DNA of 64,000 nt from Nocardioides faecalis (GCF_018388425.1 NZ_CP074406.1:992001-1056000), one strand, 5' to 3'; shown: positions 42,718 through 51,384, counted from the stretch's first letter. Numbers and translations: made by a program. Notes: generated by a model from the letters alone, not told the origin.

Positions 42718-43335
42718 GTGCGCTATCGCCGCGACGACGTGGTCGCACGAGCCCTGGAGGTGCTCGACGCCACCGGGTTGGACGGGCTGACCATGCGCAA
42801 GCTGGCCGCCGACCTCGGGCTGCAGCCCGCCGCGCTCTACCACCACTTCGCCAACAAGGACGCCCTGCTGGCCGCGGTGGCCGACGAGCTGCTGCGCCGC
42901 GGGCGCCGCGGCACCGAGATCGTCACCTGGGAGTCCGAGCTGCGGCTGGTCTGCGTGGAGCTGCGCGACGCCATGCTCGCCGTGCGCGACGGTGCCGCCC
43001 TCGTCTCCCGCGTGCACGCCCTGGGCCTCGGCGCCGCCGAGCCGGCGCGCCGGATGTCCGACGCCCTGGGCCGCGCCGGGGCGCAGCCGCACCTGGCCCG
43101 GATCGGCTCGCGCACCCTGCTGCACTTCGTCTTCGGCCACGTCGTGGAGGAGCAGGTACGACGCGAGGTCGGCCCCGTCGACGTACCGGCCGCCGCGGAC
43201 GCCTCGGGCGACACCCAGGGCGCCCAGCCGGACCCGGACGAGGACTTCCACCTCGGCCTCAGCATGGTGCTCGCGGGCCTGGCCGAGCAGCTCGGCCACG
43301 CCCCGACGTACGACTCGGCGGACCACGACGGCTGA
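42718..43335 (+). CDS. bioQ: TetR-family regulator, probable biotin regulator BioQ
   Basis: 205 residues from GTG 42718, preceded by GGAGGAGG. TetR helix-turn-helix (about 8-52): DDVVARALEVLDATGLDGLTMRKLAADLGLQPAALYHHFANKD, quoted in part as LTMRKLAADLGLQPAALYHH; TetR_C-like ligand domain with FGHVVEEQ. Divergent from bioYMN with a BioQ-type palindrome between them, which is the BioQ arrangement in actinobacteria; the name rests on that context. Confidence 0.78.
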   Translation: MRYRRDDVVARALEVLDATGLDGLTMRKLAADLGLQPAALYHHFANKDALLAAVADELLRRGRRGTEIVTWESELRLVCVELRDAMLAVRDGAALVSRVHALGLGAAEPARRMSDALGRAGAQPHLARIGSRTLLHFVFGHVVEEQVRREVGPVDVPAAADASGDTQGAQPDPDEDFHLGLSMVLAGLAEQLGHAPTYDSADHDG

Positions 43336-43343
43336 CTCGCCGC

Positions 43344-43453
43344 GCCACCGAGGGTGATTCGGCGAACCACAACGGGTGATTCGGCAAACCACAGGAGGTG
43401 ATTCGGCGGGCCACGAGGGGTGGTTCGACGGGCCACGAGGAGCGACTCGGGGT
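43344..43453. repeat. Five tandem copies of the 22-bp repeat, reversed (array B)
   Basis: Copies start at 43344, 43366, 43388, 43410 and 43432; core GGTGATTCGGCG is the reverse complement of array A's CGCCGAATCACC. Copies 4 and 5 are degraded. It fills the gap between bioQ and zwf. Confidence 0.88.
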
Positions 43454-43496
43454 GGGGACCCGGTGGTTATCGTGGCCGTAACACCGAGGAGGCACT

Positions 43497-44969
43497 GTGG
43501 ACGACATGGCTCAGCAGCAGGTTCAGCAACCGGTGACCGTGGTGCTCTTCGGCGCGACGGGTGACCTGTCGAGACGCAAGCTCCTTCCCGGGCTGCTCCA
43601 CCTGTTCGAGACCGGGCTGCTGCCCGACCTGCAGATCGTGGGCACCTCGCTCGACGAGCACACGACCGAGACGTTCGTGGCGTTCGCGCTGGAGGCCGCG
43701 ACGGAGTTCTCCGGTGACGACGGCGACCTGGACGTGTGGCCGGAGTTCTCCAAGCGGCTGCACTGGGCGCCCGGCGCCGAAGGCCCGGCGGGGCTGCGCG
43801 CGGCGGTGGAGAAGGCCGAGGGCGCCCAGGACGGGACCCTGTCGGACGATCGGGTGCGGCTGCACTACCTCAGCGTGCCGCCGAAGGCCGCGCTCTCGGT
43901 GGTCGGCACCCTCGAGGAGGCCGGCCTGGTGGAGCACAGCCGGATCGTGATGGAGAAGCCCTTCGGGGTGGACCTGGCCAGCGCCCGGCACCTCAACCAC
44001 GAGCTGCACAAGACCTTCGACGAGTCGCAGATCTACCGGATCGACCACTTCCTGGGCAAGGAGGCCGCGCAGAACATCCTGGCGTTCCGCTTCGCCAACG
44101 GCCTCTTCGAGCCGATCTGGCACCGCAACAACATCGACCACGTCCAGATCGACGTGCCCGAGGAGCTCGGACTGGCGCAGCGGGCCTCCTTCTACGAGGC
44201 CACGGGCGCCTACCGCGACATGGTGGTCACCCACCTGTTCCAGGTGCTGGCCTTCACGGCGATGGAGCCGCCCACCTCGTTGGACCCCGACGCCATCCGC
44301 GAGGAGAAGCACAAGGTCCTGCGCTCGATCCTGCCGATCAACCCCGCCGACGTGGTGCGCGGGCAGTACCAGGGCTACCGCGACATCGAGGGGGTCGCAC
44401 CCGAGTCCGAGACCGAGACCTTCATCGCCCTCAAGTGCTACGTCGACAACTGGCGCTGGGCCAACGTGCCCTTCTACCTGCGCACCGGCAAGCGGATGGC
44501 CGAGGGGGCCCGGATCATCTCGATCGCGTTCAAGGAGCCGCCGCGCTCGATGTTCCCCGAGCACTCCGGCATCGGCGACCACGGTCCCGACCACCTGACC
44601 TTCGACCTCGCGGACAAGGCGAAGATGTCGTTGTCCTTCTACGGCAAGCGGCCCGGTCCGGGCATGAAGCTGGACAAGCTGTCCATGCAGTTCTCGATGA
44701 ACGACACCTCGTGGGCCGGCTCGGTGCTGGAGGCCTACGAGCGCCTGATCTACGACGCCGCGCGCGGCGACCAGACGCTGTTCAACTCCGCCGAGGGCAT
44801 CGAGCGGCTCTGGGAGATCTCCGCGCCGCTGCTGGAGCACCCGCCGGTGGTGCGGCCCTACCGCCAGGGCAGCTGGGGACCGAACCAGGTCCACCAGCTC
44901 ATCGCGCCGTACGCGTGGCGCCTGCCGTTCGAGCGGGAGTGGCGCGACCCGGACGAGAATGCGGGCTGA
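43497..44969 (+). CDS. zwf: Glucose-6-phosphate dehydrogenase
   Basis: 490 residues. Oxidises glucose-6-phosphate to 6-phosphogluconolactone with NADP, opening the pentose phosphate pathway. GTG 43497 is chosen because GAGGAGG lies at 43486-43492; ATG 43506 would be too far. Motifs: VVLFGATGDLSRRKLLPGL (NADP loop), EKPFGVDL and the active-site RIDHFLGKE. Stands alone here without opcA, tal or pgl neighbours in view. Confidence 0.95.
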   Translation: MDDMAQQQVQQPVTVVLFGATGDLSRRKLLPGLLHLFETGLLPDLQIVGTSLDEHTTETFVAFALEAATEFSGDDGDLDVWPEFSKRLHWAPGAEGPAGLRAAVEKAEGAQDGTLSDDRVRLHYLSVPPKAALSVVGTLEEAGLVEHSRIVMEKPFGVDLASARHLNHELHKTFDESQIYRIDHFLGKEAAQNILAFRFANGLFEPIWHRNNIDHVQIDVPEELGLAQRASFYEATGAYRDMVVTHLFQVLAFTAMEPPTSLDPDAIREEKHKVLRSILPINPADVVRGQYQGYRDIEGVAPESETETFIALKCYVDNWRWANVPFYLRTGKRMAEGARIISIAFKEPPRSMFPEHSGIGDHGPDHLTFDLADKAKMSLSFYGKRPGPGMKLDKLSMQFSMNDTSWAGSVLEAYERLIYDAARGDQTLFNSAEGIERLWEISAPLLEHPPVVRPYRQGSWGPNQVHQLIAPYAWRLPFEREWRDPDENAG

Positions 44970-44993
44970 CCCCCACGATGCGGGGTAGGTATA

Positions 44994-44999
44994 TATCCT
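44994..44999 (+). promoter_or_regulatory. -10 box (TATCCT), leaderless start of small Cys protein
   Basis: TATCCT followed by 6 nt and ATG 45006 in an unusually AT-rich patch (TATATATCC). The adjoining TATCG resembles other promoters of the catabolic cluster. Confidence 0.5.
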
Positions 45000-45005
45000 A
45001 TCGAC

Positions 45006-45239
45006 ATGAGTCGTCCTCTCCGTCCCGTCCTGATCGCCCTCGGGGTCCTCGGCCTCGGTGCCGCCGCCGGCTACGGCTACATGCAGCGCCCCGCCATCAA
45101 GCCGACCGCGTACGGCGCGCTCCCGCTGGCGTGCCGCCTGCGCGGGCACGGCTGGCGCAAGCCGCCCGCGCCCGGCCAGCCGCCGCTGCGTCGTACCTGC
45201 CGCCGCTGCCAGACCATCGACGTGCCGGTGCCGGCCTGA
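45006..45239 (+). CDS. Small Cys-containing protein with N-terminal hydrophobic helix
   Basis: 77 residues. N-terminal hydrophobic segment (about 9-25: LIALGVLGLGAAAGYGY) acts as signal anchor; the basic remainder has one Cys in ACRLRGHGW and two in RTCRRCQTID, which could bind metal. No family recognised with confidence. Followed by a strong terminator. Downstream of zwf, same direction, with its own promoter. Confidence 0.65.
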   Translation: MSRPLRPVLIALGVLGLGAAAGYGYMQRPAIKPTAYGALPLACRLRGHGWRKPPAPGQPPLRRTCRRCQTIDVPVPA

Positions 45240-45289
45240 GCCAGCGCTGAGGCAGCCCTGCGGCAGCGTTGCCCGGGGAGAAAACCCAG

Positions 45290-45323
45290 ACCGCGCCGGA
45301 CCCTCGTGGGGGTCCGGCGCGGT
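45290..45323. terminator. Bidirectional terminator
   Basis: 14-bp perfect stem (45290-45303/45310-45323) with 6-nt loop, T-rich on the right and A-rich on the left, between the convergent small protein gene and the membrane protein gene. Confidence 0.85.
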
Positions 45324-45360
45324 TCTTGTCTCCGGCGTCCGGCTCGGGACGCCTGAGAGG

Positions 45361-46158
45361 TCAGAGGCCGACGTAGCCGGGCTTGATCACGCCCAGGACG
45401 GCCGCGGCGAGCACGAAGAACCAGATGGCGTAGACCCACGGCTCGGAGCGCCGGATGGAGCCGACGATGCCGTCCTCCACCTCCGGTGACGAGCCCTCGG
45501 TCATCAGCCGGCCGAAGGACGGTCCGAACGGCTTGAGCGCCCGGCGGATCATGATCCCGCAGAAGATCGACAGCCCGTAGAACACCACCTTCGCGCCCAG
45601 CCACTTCGGGTTGGTCTCCACACCGAAGGGGTCCGAGACGGCGACGGCGTACAGGCCCATCGCCACCAGCACGAGGGCGGCGACGTGGCGGATGACCAGG
45701 TCGGCGCGGTGGAAGAAACCGTGCGAGGGCTGGCCGCCGGTGCGGGCCTCCTGCAGCGACAGGTAGGCCCAGACGAGGGTCGCGACCCACGCCAGGGCGA
45801 CCATCCACCCGGTGAGGAACGACTCCTCACCGAGGGGGCCGTAGTACATGAGCGTCACGCCGCTGGCGCCGAAGAGGATCAGCGAGAAGCGCGGCGCCAT
45901 GTCGCAGCCGACCATGATCTTGGCCGCGATCGCCCGGGTCTCCGGCGACAGCTCGGGCTTGATGATGAACCGGCTGGAGTAGTAGACGCCGAGGTCGCCG
46001 CCGAGCCAGTAAACGAACAGCACGATGTGCAGGATGATCGCCACGGTGAACATCGACAGGCCGTGGACGACGGGATCGCCCGCGGCGGCCGAGGAGACCT
46101 CGACCGCCGCGAGCGAGACGTCGCTCAGAGGAGCGAGCAGGGACAAGGCTCCACTCAC
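45361..46158 (-). CDS. Integral membrane protein, CopD/DUF2269-like
   Basis: 265 residues from GTG 46158 (GTGA overlap with the cupin gene). About six hydrophobic helices: VHGLSMFTVAIILHIVLFVYW, FSLILFGASGVTLMYY, GWMVALAWVATLVWAYLSL, VIRHVAALVLVAMGLYAVAV, GAKVVFYGLSIFCGIMI and WVYAIWFFVLAAAVLGVI. A conserved-looking YWLGGDLGVYYSSRFI follows the first helix. Resembles small heme- or copper-associated four-to-eight-helix membrane families, but I cannot fix the family. Partner of the His-rich cupin upstream. Confidence 0.72.
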   Translation of the reverse strand: MSGALSLLAPLSDVSLAAVEVSSAAAGDPVVHGLSMFTVAIILHIVLFVYWLGGDLGVYYSSRFIIKPELSPETRAIAAKIMVGCDMAPRFSLILFGASGVTLMYYGPLGEESFLTGWMVALAWVATLVWAYLSLQEARTGGQPSHGFFHRADLVIRHVAALVLVAMGLYAVAVSDPFGVETNPKWLGAKVVFYGLSIFCGIMIRRALKPFGPSFGRLMTEGSSPEVEDGIVGSIRRSEPWVYAIWFFVLAAAVLGVIKPGYVGL

Positions 46159-47480
46159 ATCCCGTCGCCGTCCCAGCGGCCGCGCGAGCGGCTGCGGACG
46201 GGCAGCGAGGAGATGATCGGGGCCGGGACGGGGTCGCCGTCCTTCCAGGCGACGCGGGCGCCCCAGTTGTGCGCCAGCGCGCCGGTGCGCTCGTCGGCGT
46301 GCTCGGTGTCGCGACCGCTCCAGCCCCAGTCGAGGTCGATCCGCTCCCGGGCGGGGGTCTCCTCGCCGTGGTGGTGGTCGTCGCCGTGCGCGTGGTCGTG
46401 CGTGTGGTCGTCGTGGCTGTGGTCGTGATCGTGGTCGTGGCTGTGGCCGTCGCTGTGACCGCCCTGGAGCTGCTCGGCGTCGGCCTTCTTCATCGCCGCG
46501 ATGATCGCGCGGATCGACGGGTCGGTGCCGGTGCCCTGGTGCTTGATCGGGGAGTTCTGCTGGCCCTGGTCGATCTGGAACTGCCACGCGGCGGTCATCT
46601 GGCGCATGTCCTCCTCGGTGCGCCACGGCTCGGCCATGTCGTGGGTGGAGTGCGAGTGCCGGATCGGCGCGTGCGGCTCCTCGATGACGCCGTCGGGGGA
46701 GTAGTTGACCGCGTCCCCGCCCCAGCGGACCCACTCGTTCTGGGTGTACCAGTTCTTCAGCTCGCCGTCGGAGCGCAGCAGCCAGGTGGCGCCACCCTCC
46801 ATCGTGGTGAAGTGGCCGTGCTTGACCCGCGCGGGGCGGAAGAAGTACGTGCCGAGGTCCAGGGTGCCGAAGTTGTACTCCATGTGGCCCTGGGTCGTGT
46901 AGGCCTCCTCGTAGCACGGGTGGTGCGCGAGGCGGTGGTCGCTCCAGCCCTCCTGGGCGTGCACGAGCCGGGTGTAGAAGCCGGTCACCGGGTCGACGTG
47001 GAGGTACTTGATGAACAGGCCGGGCATCGGGCCGGGGTTCGGCACGGCGTCCCACTGCATCGCCTCGGAGTCGATGACGATGACGTCCTCGCGCGCGTCG
47101 TCCCAGCGCTTGGCCGAGGCGAGGCTGTCCACGGCGTCGAAGCCGGCGTCGCCGTACTCGCGGTAGTGCAGGAGCTTGGTGCCCTCGGCGACCTTGATGT
47201 AGTCGACCGGCACGCCCTTGGGCGCGTAGACGTAGCCGCCCTTGCCGATCTTGCGGCCGCCGTAGTCGATCTCGCCCTCGAGGACGTAGTACTCGGTGTT
47301 GGCGTGGTGGATGCCCGCGCTGCGGCCCCACGAGGTGTGGAAGTCGACACGCAGCGAGGACGAGCCGTCCTCCTCGTCGACGGAGAGGCGGCGCTCGCTG
47401 GCGCGGCCCTCGCCGCCCGGCAGCTCGGCGCCGTGCCAGACGTAGTCGTCTTCCTGGATCAATTCAACGTGCGGTCGCAC
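46155..47480 (-). CDS. Two-domain cupin protein with histidine-rich metal-binding linker
   Basis: 441 residues from GTG 47480, with GGAGG 6 nt upstream. Two cupin modules: about 40-105 (GIHHANTEYYVLEGEIDYGG, VYAPKGVPVDYI) and about 165-240 (HPCYEEAYTTQGHMEYNFG, YFFRPARVKHGHFTTMEGG). Near 350-385 lies a very His/Asp-rich tract of alternating HDHDHDHSHDDH type, typical of metal storage or delivery. Function unknown; a dioxygenase or metal-handling role in the catabolic cluster is possible. Coupled to a membrane protein gene. Confidence 0.75.
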   Translation of the reverse strand: MRPHVELIQEDDYVWHGAELPGGEGRASERRLSVDEEDGSSSLRVDFHTSWGRSAGIHHANTEYYVLEGEIDYGGRKIGKGGYVYAPKGVPVDYIKVAEGTKLLHYREYGDAGFDAVDSLASAKRWDDAREDVIVIDSEAMQWDAVPNPGPMPGLFIKYLHVDPVTGFYTRLVHAQEGWSDHRLAHHPCYEEAYTTQGHMEYNFGTLDLGTYFFRPARVKHGHFTTMEGGATWLLRSDGELKNWYTQNEWVRWGGDAVNYSPDGVIEEPHAPIRHSHSTHDMAEPWRTEEDMRQMTAAWQFQIDQGQQNSPIKHQGTGTDPSIRAIIAAMKKADAEQLQGGHSDGHSHDHDHDHSHDDHTHDHAHGDDHHHGEETPARERIDLDWGWSGRDTEHADERTGALAHNWGARVAWKDGDPVPAPIISSLPVRSRSRGRWDGDGM

Positions 47481-47533
47481 AGGGGACCTCCGGGGGTCGG
47501 GGCGTCGGACGACGCCGGCTGGGGCTGCTCAGA

Positions 47534-47576
47534 AGGATATCGATACAGAATGTCTCGTCAATGGTTTTCCGAGACA
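47534..47576 (-). promoter_or_regulatory. Strong sigma-70-type promoter of the cupin operon with inverted repeat
   Basis: On the minus strand TTGACG (47561-47556), 16-bp spacer, TATCCT (47539-47534). TGTCTCG (47551-47557) and CGAGACA (47570-47576) form an inverted repeat over the -35 region, a likely operator. TATCGATAC at 47538-47546 overlaps the -10 and resembles other promoters of this cluster. Confidence 0.65.
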
Positions 47577-47614
47577 GATTGTGCGACTTTTTGGGGTCGG
47601 TGGCGTGACGGGAC

Positions 47615-49147
47615 TCAGGTGGGCGGGGCGAGCTCGCGCTTGAGCACCTTGCCGCCGGCGTTGCGCGGCAGCGCCGGGGTCGCGTACCAGCGGCGCGGCA
47701 CCTTGTAGCCGGCCAGCTGCGCCCGGCAGTGCTCCTCCAGTGCCGCGGGGTCCAGGTCGTGGCCGGGGCGCAGCACGACGTGGGCGACCACGGTCTCGCC
47801 CCAGGTGTCGTCCGGCTCGCCCACGACCGCGGACTCGACCACGCCCTCGTGGCCGGCCAGCACCTCCTCGATCTCGCGGGGGTAGACGTTGGTGCCGCCC
47901 GAGATGATCAGGTCCTTCTTGCGGTCCACGATCGAGATGAAGCCGTCCTCGTCGCGCACGGCGATGTCGCCGCAGGTGACGAAGCCGTCCTCGGTGGTGC
48001 ACTCCGCGGTCGCCTCGTCGTTGTCGAGGTAGCCGTTCATCAGGTACGGCGAGCGGCTGAACAGCTCGCCGGGCGTGCCCGGCGGCACCTCGTTGCCGTC
48101 CTCGTCGACGATCCGGATCTCGGTCAGGTACCAGGCGTGGCCCACGGAGCCGGGCTTGGCGCGCATGTGCGCGGGGCGCAGGTTGGTGATGATGCCGGAC
48201 TCGGTGGAGCCGTAGAGCTCGTGCACCCCGCGGCCGGGGAAGGTCGCCATCACCCACTGCTTGAGCTCCCACGGCAGCGCCGCGGCGTTGAAGTACAGCG
48301 TGTCGAGGCTGTCCAGGTCGCGGGCGGCGATCGCGTCGTCGCCCAGGGCGCGCAGGCCCATCGCCATCGTGGGCACCAGGAACGCCGACTGCACGCGGTC
48401 GCGCTCGACGAGGTCGAGGAAGCCGGCCGGGTCCCACTTGCGCAGCATGGTCACCGTGCCGCCGGTGAAGACCGGGGCGTAGCCGAACGCGAAGCCGGCG
48501 CCGTGGTACATCGGCGCGACCGCGGCGGAGACCCGGCCGCTGCCCAGGCCCCACTCGAGCGCGCTCATGTAGAACGTGAGCACCCGGCTGCGGTGCGAGA
48601 TCAGCACGCCCTTGGGCTTGCCCGTCGTGCCGGAGGTGTAGGCGATGCAGAACGGCTCGTGCTCGCCGGTCTCGCGGAACGGGTCGGTGGCCGGCTGCGC
48701 GGCCAGCGCGGCCTCGTACTCCTTGCCCAGCGTGCTGCCGTCGAGGACGAGGGCGGGCAGCGCGTGTGCCTCGCACGCCTCACGGACGATGTCGCTGAGC
48801 GCCTCGTCGAGCACCACGGCGCCGGTCGAGCTGTGCTCCACGATGTAGCGCGCCTCGGCGGAGGTCAGCCGCGGGTTCAGCGGCACCATGACCAGGCCGG
48901 CCTTGGCGATGCCGGCCGCCACCTCGGGATACTCCAGGCGGTTGCCCAGGAGCACCGCGACTCGGTCGCCGCGGCCCAGGCCGAGGTCGGTCAGTGCGTT
49001 GGCGAGCCGGCTGGCGCGCTGGTCGAGCTCGGCGTAGGTCAGGGTGCGCTCGCCGTCGATCACCGCGGTGGCGGCGGGGGTGGCGGCCGCGAACTCACGG
49101 ATTCCGCTCACGATGGACAGCGGTGCGCCGCCGGTCTGGATGGCCAC
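47615..49147 (-). CDS. AMP-forming acyl-CoA synthetase
   Basis: 510 residues from GTG 49147 with AGGAG 5 nt upstream. ANL superfamily: phosphate loop AYTSGTTGKPKGVLISH, A5 motif ELYGSTESG, A7-A8 GDIAVRDEDGFISIVDRKKDLIISGG, and A10 lysine in RNAGGKVLKREL. Activates a carboxylic acid to its CoA ester in the cytoplasm. It directly precedes no co-transcribed lyase by overlap but lies 28 bp after the HMG-CoA lyase-like gene on the same strand, so both are probably one operon. Substrate unknown. Confidence 0.93.
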   Translation of the reverse strand: MAIQTGGAPLSIVSGIREFAAATPAATAVIDGERTLTYAELDQRASRLANALTDLGLGRGDRVAVLLGNRLEYPEVAAGIAKAGLVMVPLNPRLTSAEARYIVEHSSTGAVVLDEALSDIVREACEAHALPALVLDGSTLGKEYEAALAAQPATDPFRETGEHEPFCIAYTSGTTGKPKGVLISHRSRVLTFYMSALEWGLGSGRVSAAVAPMYHGAGFAFGYAPVFTGGTVTMLRKWDPAGFLDLVERDRVQSAFLVPTMAMGLRALGDDAIAARDLDSLDTLYFNAAALPWELKQWVMATFPGRGVHELYGSTESGIITNLRPAHMRAKPGSVGHAWYLTEIRIVDEDGNEVPPGTPGELFSRSPYLMNGYLDNDEATAECTTEDGFVTCGDIAVRDEDGFISIVDRKKDLIISGGTNVYPREIEEVLAGHEGVVESAVVGEPDDTWGETVVAHVVLRPGHDLDPAALEEHCRAQLAGYKVPRRWYATPALPRNAGGKVLKRELAPPT

Positions 49148-49175
49148 GGGCTCTCCTGAGGTCTGGGGGAGTCGA

Positions 49176-50150
49176 TCAGGGACGGGGGAACCAGCCGGCG
49201 CGACCGAGCATCGCGGGAGCCTGGGGCAACCCGAGCTCCGTTGCGATCCAAGTGCCGGTGGCGGCGACGGCGAGCGCATCGACGGGCGCGTCGTCGGGAC
49301 GGTTCGAGCGGACCGCGATGCGGCTGCGCTCGAGCAGGTAGAGCAGGTCCTCGGTGCCGATGTTGCCGGTGGCGCCGGGGGCGAACGGGCAGCCGCCGAT
49401 GCCGCCGGCGGAGGCGTCCAGCACGGTGACGCCGGCCGCGACCGCGGCCAGGGCGTTGGCGTAGCCGGTGTTGCGGGTGTTGTGGAAGTGGGCGCGCAGC
49501 GGGACCTCGGCGTCGAGCGCGCGGATGCCGGTGACGATGTCGGTGACCTGGGCGGGTACGCCGACCCCGATCGTGTCGGCGATCGCGACCTCGTCCGGGC
49601 CGGCGTCGAGCACGCCCCGGGCGACCTCGAGGACGCGCTCGGTGGGCACCTCGCCGTCGAAGGGGCAGCCGAAGGCCGCGGCGATGATGACCGTGGTGGG
49701 CATCCCGGCGGCGCGGGCGTCGCGGGCGATGTCGGCGAAGGCTGCGACCTGGGCGGCGGTGTCCACGCCCTGGTTGCGCACCGCCAGGCCGTCGGAGGCG
49801 ACGACCACCGCGGTGATCTCGTCGCACCCGGCGGCGAGCGCGCGGTCCAGGCCGCGCCGGTTGAGCACCAGGCCGATCTTGGAGAGGCCCTCGACGTCGG
49901 CGAGGCCGGCCAGCACGTCCTCGGCGTCGGCCATCTGCGGCACCCGGTCGGGGCGGGCGAACGCGGTGACCTCGACCCGGCGCAGGCCCGCGGCTACGCT
50001 GCGACGGACCAGCTCGATCTTGGTGTCGGTGGGCAGCAGTCGCTTCTCGTTCTGCAGGCCGTCGCGGGGAGAGACCTCGACGATCTCGACAAGGGTGGCG
50101 GGGTCCGTCACAGGTCGTTCCAATCCTCGGGAAGCCGATAGCAGGCGCAT
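49176..50150 (-). CDS. Hydroxymethylglutaryl-CoA lyase family enzyme
   Basis: 324 residues from ATG 50150; TATATC lies 7 nt upstream (leaderless). GTG 50111 is an alternative start. DRE-TIM fold: VEVSPRDGLQNEKRL (Arg29, Asp30), DTIGVGVPAQV, AHFHNTRNTGYANA metal-binding His pair, and the active-site loop GGIGGCPFAPGATGN with the catalytic Cys. Cleaves 3-hydroxy-3-methylglutaryl-CoA or a similar 3-hydroxyacyl-CoA to an acyl-CoA plus oxo acid. Shares a divergent promoter with the CoA transferase. Confidence 0.92.
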   Translation of the reverse strand: MRLLSASRGLERPVTDPATLVEIVEVSPRDGLQNEKRLLPTDTKIELVRRSVAAGLRRVEVTAFARPDRVPQMADAEDVLAGLADVEGLSKIGLVLNRRGLDRALAAGCDEITAVVVASDGLAVRNQGVDTAAQVAAFADIARDARAAGMPTTVIIAAAFGCPFDGEVPTERVLEVARGVLDAGPDEVAIADTIGVGVPAQVTDIVTGIRALDAEVPLRAHFHNTRNTGYANALAAVAAGVTVLDASAGGIGGCPFAPGATGNIGTEDLLYLLERSRIAVRSNRPDDAPVDALAVAATGTWIATELGLPQAPAMLGRAGWFPRP

Positions 50151-50173
50151 CCTATCGGATATATGATTCTGCC
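50151..50173. promoter_or_regulatory. Bidirectional leaderless promoter
   Basis: Plus strand: TATGAT (50162-50167), 6 nt, ATG 50174. Minus strand: TATATC (50163-50158), 7 nt, ATG 50150. Only 23 bp separate the two start codons, so both mRNAs probably begin at or near the AUG. TATCGGATAT (50153-50162) in the middle is a candidate regulator site. Confidence 0.6.
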
Positions 50174-51376
50174 ATGACTGACTTCTCCGCAGGCTCGCTG
50201 TCCGGCATCCGTGTGCTCGAGGCCGGTCAGCTGCTCGCCGGTCCGTTCGCCGCCACGCTGATGGCGGACCAGGGCGCCGACGTGATCAAGGTCGAGGCCC
50301 CCGGCGCCGGCGACCCGATGCGGCAGTGGGGCCGCACCGACGGCACCTCGCTGTGGTGGCCCGTCGTGGGGCGCAACAAGCGCGCGGTGACGCTGAACCT
50401 GCGCGAGGCGGAGGGCCAGGAGCTGTTCCTCAAGCTCGTCGCCGAGGCCGACATCGTGGTGGAGAACTTCCGCGCCGGCACCTTCGAGAAGTGGAACCTC
50501 TCCTACGAGCGGCTCAAGGAGGTCAACCCCGGCATCATCCTGGTCCGGGTCACGGGCTACGGCCAGACCGGCCCGTACTCCAACCGCGCCGGCTACGGCT
50601 CGATCGGCGAGGCGATGGGCGGACTGCGCTACATCCTGGGCGACCCGGACCGCCAGCCCTCGCGGGCCGGCATCTCGATCGGCGACTCGCTCGCCGCGAT
50701 GCACGCGACCGTGGGTGCGCTCTCCGCGCTGCAGCGGCGCAACGTCACCGGCGAGGGCCAGGTCGTCGACGCCTCGATCTACGAGTCGGTGCTGGCGATG
50801 ATGGAGTCGCTGGTCACCGAGTGGGACGTCGCGGGCTACCAGCGCGAGCGCACCGGCGCCATCCTGCCCAACGTCGCGCCCTCCAACGTCTACCCGACCA
50901 AGGACGGCCAGCTGATCCTCATCGCGGCCAACCAGGACTCGGTCTCCTCGCGGCTGTTCAAGATGATGGGCAAGCCGGAGTGGTCCGAGCCCGGCCACCC
51001 CTACTCCACCCACGTCGGCCGCGGCAAGGCACAGACCGAGCTCGACGAGCTGATCTCGCAGTGGACCGCGACCATCGACGCCGAGGACCTGCTGGAGATG
51101 ATGGACACCGGCGGCGTGCCCGCCGGCCGCATCTACAAGGCCGCCGACATGCTCGCCGACCCGCACTTCGCGGCCCGCGAGTCCATCGTCCAGGTCCCCG
51201 ACGCCACCTTCGGGCAGCTGAAGATGCAGAACGTGGTGCCGAAGCTGTCGGCCACGCCCGGCTCGATCCGCTGGACCGGTCCCGCCCTCGGCCAGCACAA
51301 TGACGAGGTGTACGGCGACCTGCTCGGCCTCGACGAGGCCACCCGGACCGACCTCGCCGCGCGCGGCGTGATCTGA
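50174..51376 (+). CDS. Class III CoA-transferase (CaiB/BaiF family)
   Basis: 400 residues. Features: GIRVLEAGQLLAGPFAATLMADQGADVIKVE, NKRAVTLNLREAEGQ, GYGQTGPYSNRAGYG, and the catalytic Asp171 in ISIGDSLAAMHATVGAL. Transfers CoA between carboxylates by the ordered family III mechanism. First gene of a plus-strand unit with the isochorismatase-fold and cupin genes. The exact acid is unknown. Confidence 0.93.
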   Translation: MTDFSAGSLSGIRVLEAGQLLAGPFAATLMADQGADVIKVEAPGAGDPMRQWGRTDGTSLWWPVVGRNKRAVTLNLREAEGQELFLKLVAEADIVVENFRAGTFEKWNLSYERLKEVNPGIILVRVTGYGQTGPYSNRAGYGSIGEAMGGLRYILGDPDRQPSRAGISIGDSLAAMHATVGALSALQRRNVTGEGQVVDASIYESVLAMMESLVTEWDVAGYQRERTGAILPNVAPSNVYPTKDGQLILIAANQDSVSSRLFKMMGKPEWSEPGHPYSTHVGRGKAQTELDELISQWTATIDAEDLLEMMDTGGVPAGRIYKAADMLADPHFAARESIVQVPDATFGQLKMQNVVPKLSATPGSIRWTGPALGQHNDEVYGDLLGLDEATRTDLAARGVI

Positions 51377-51384
51377 GCGCCGCC

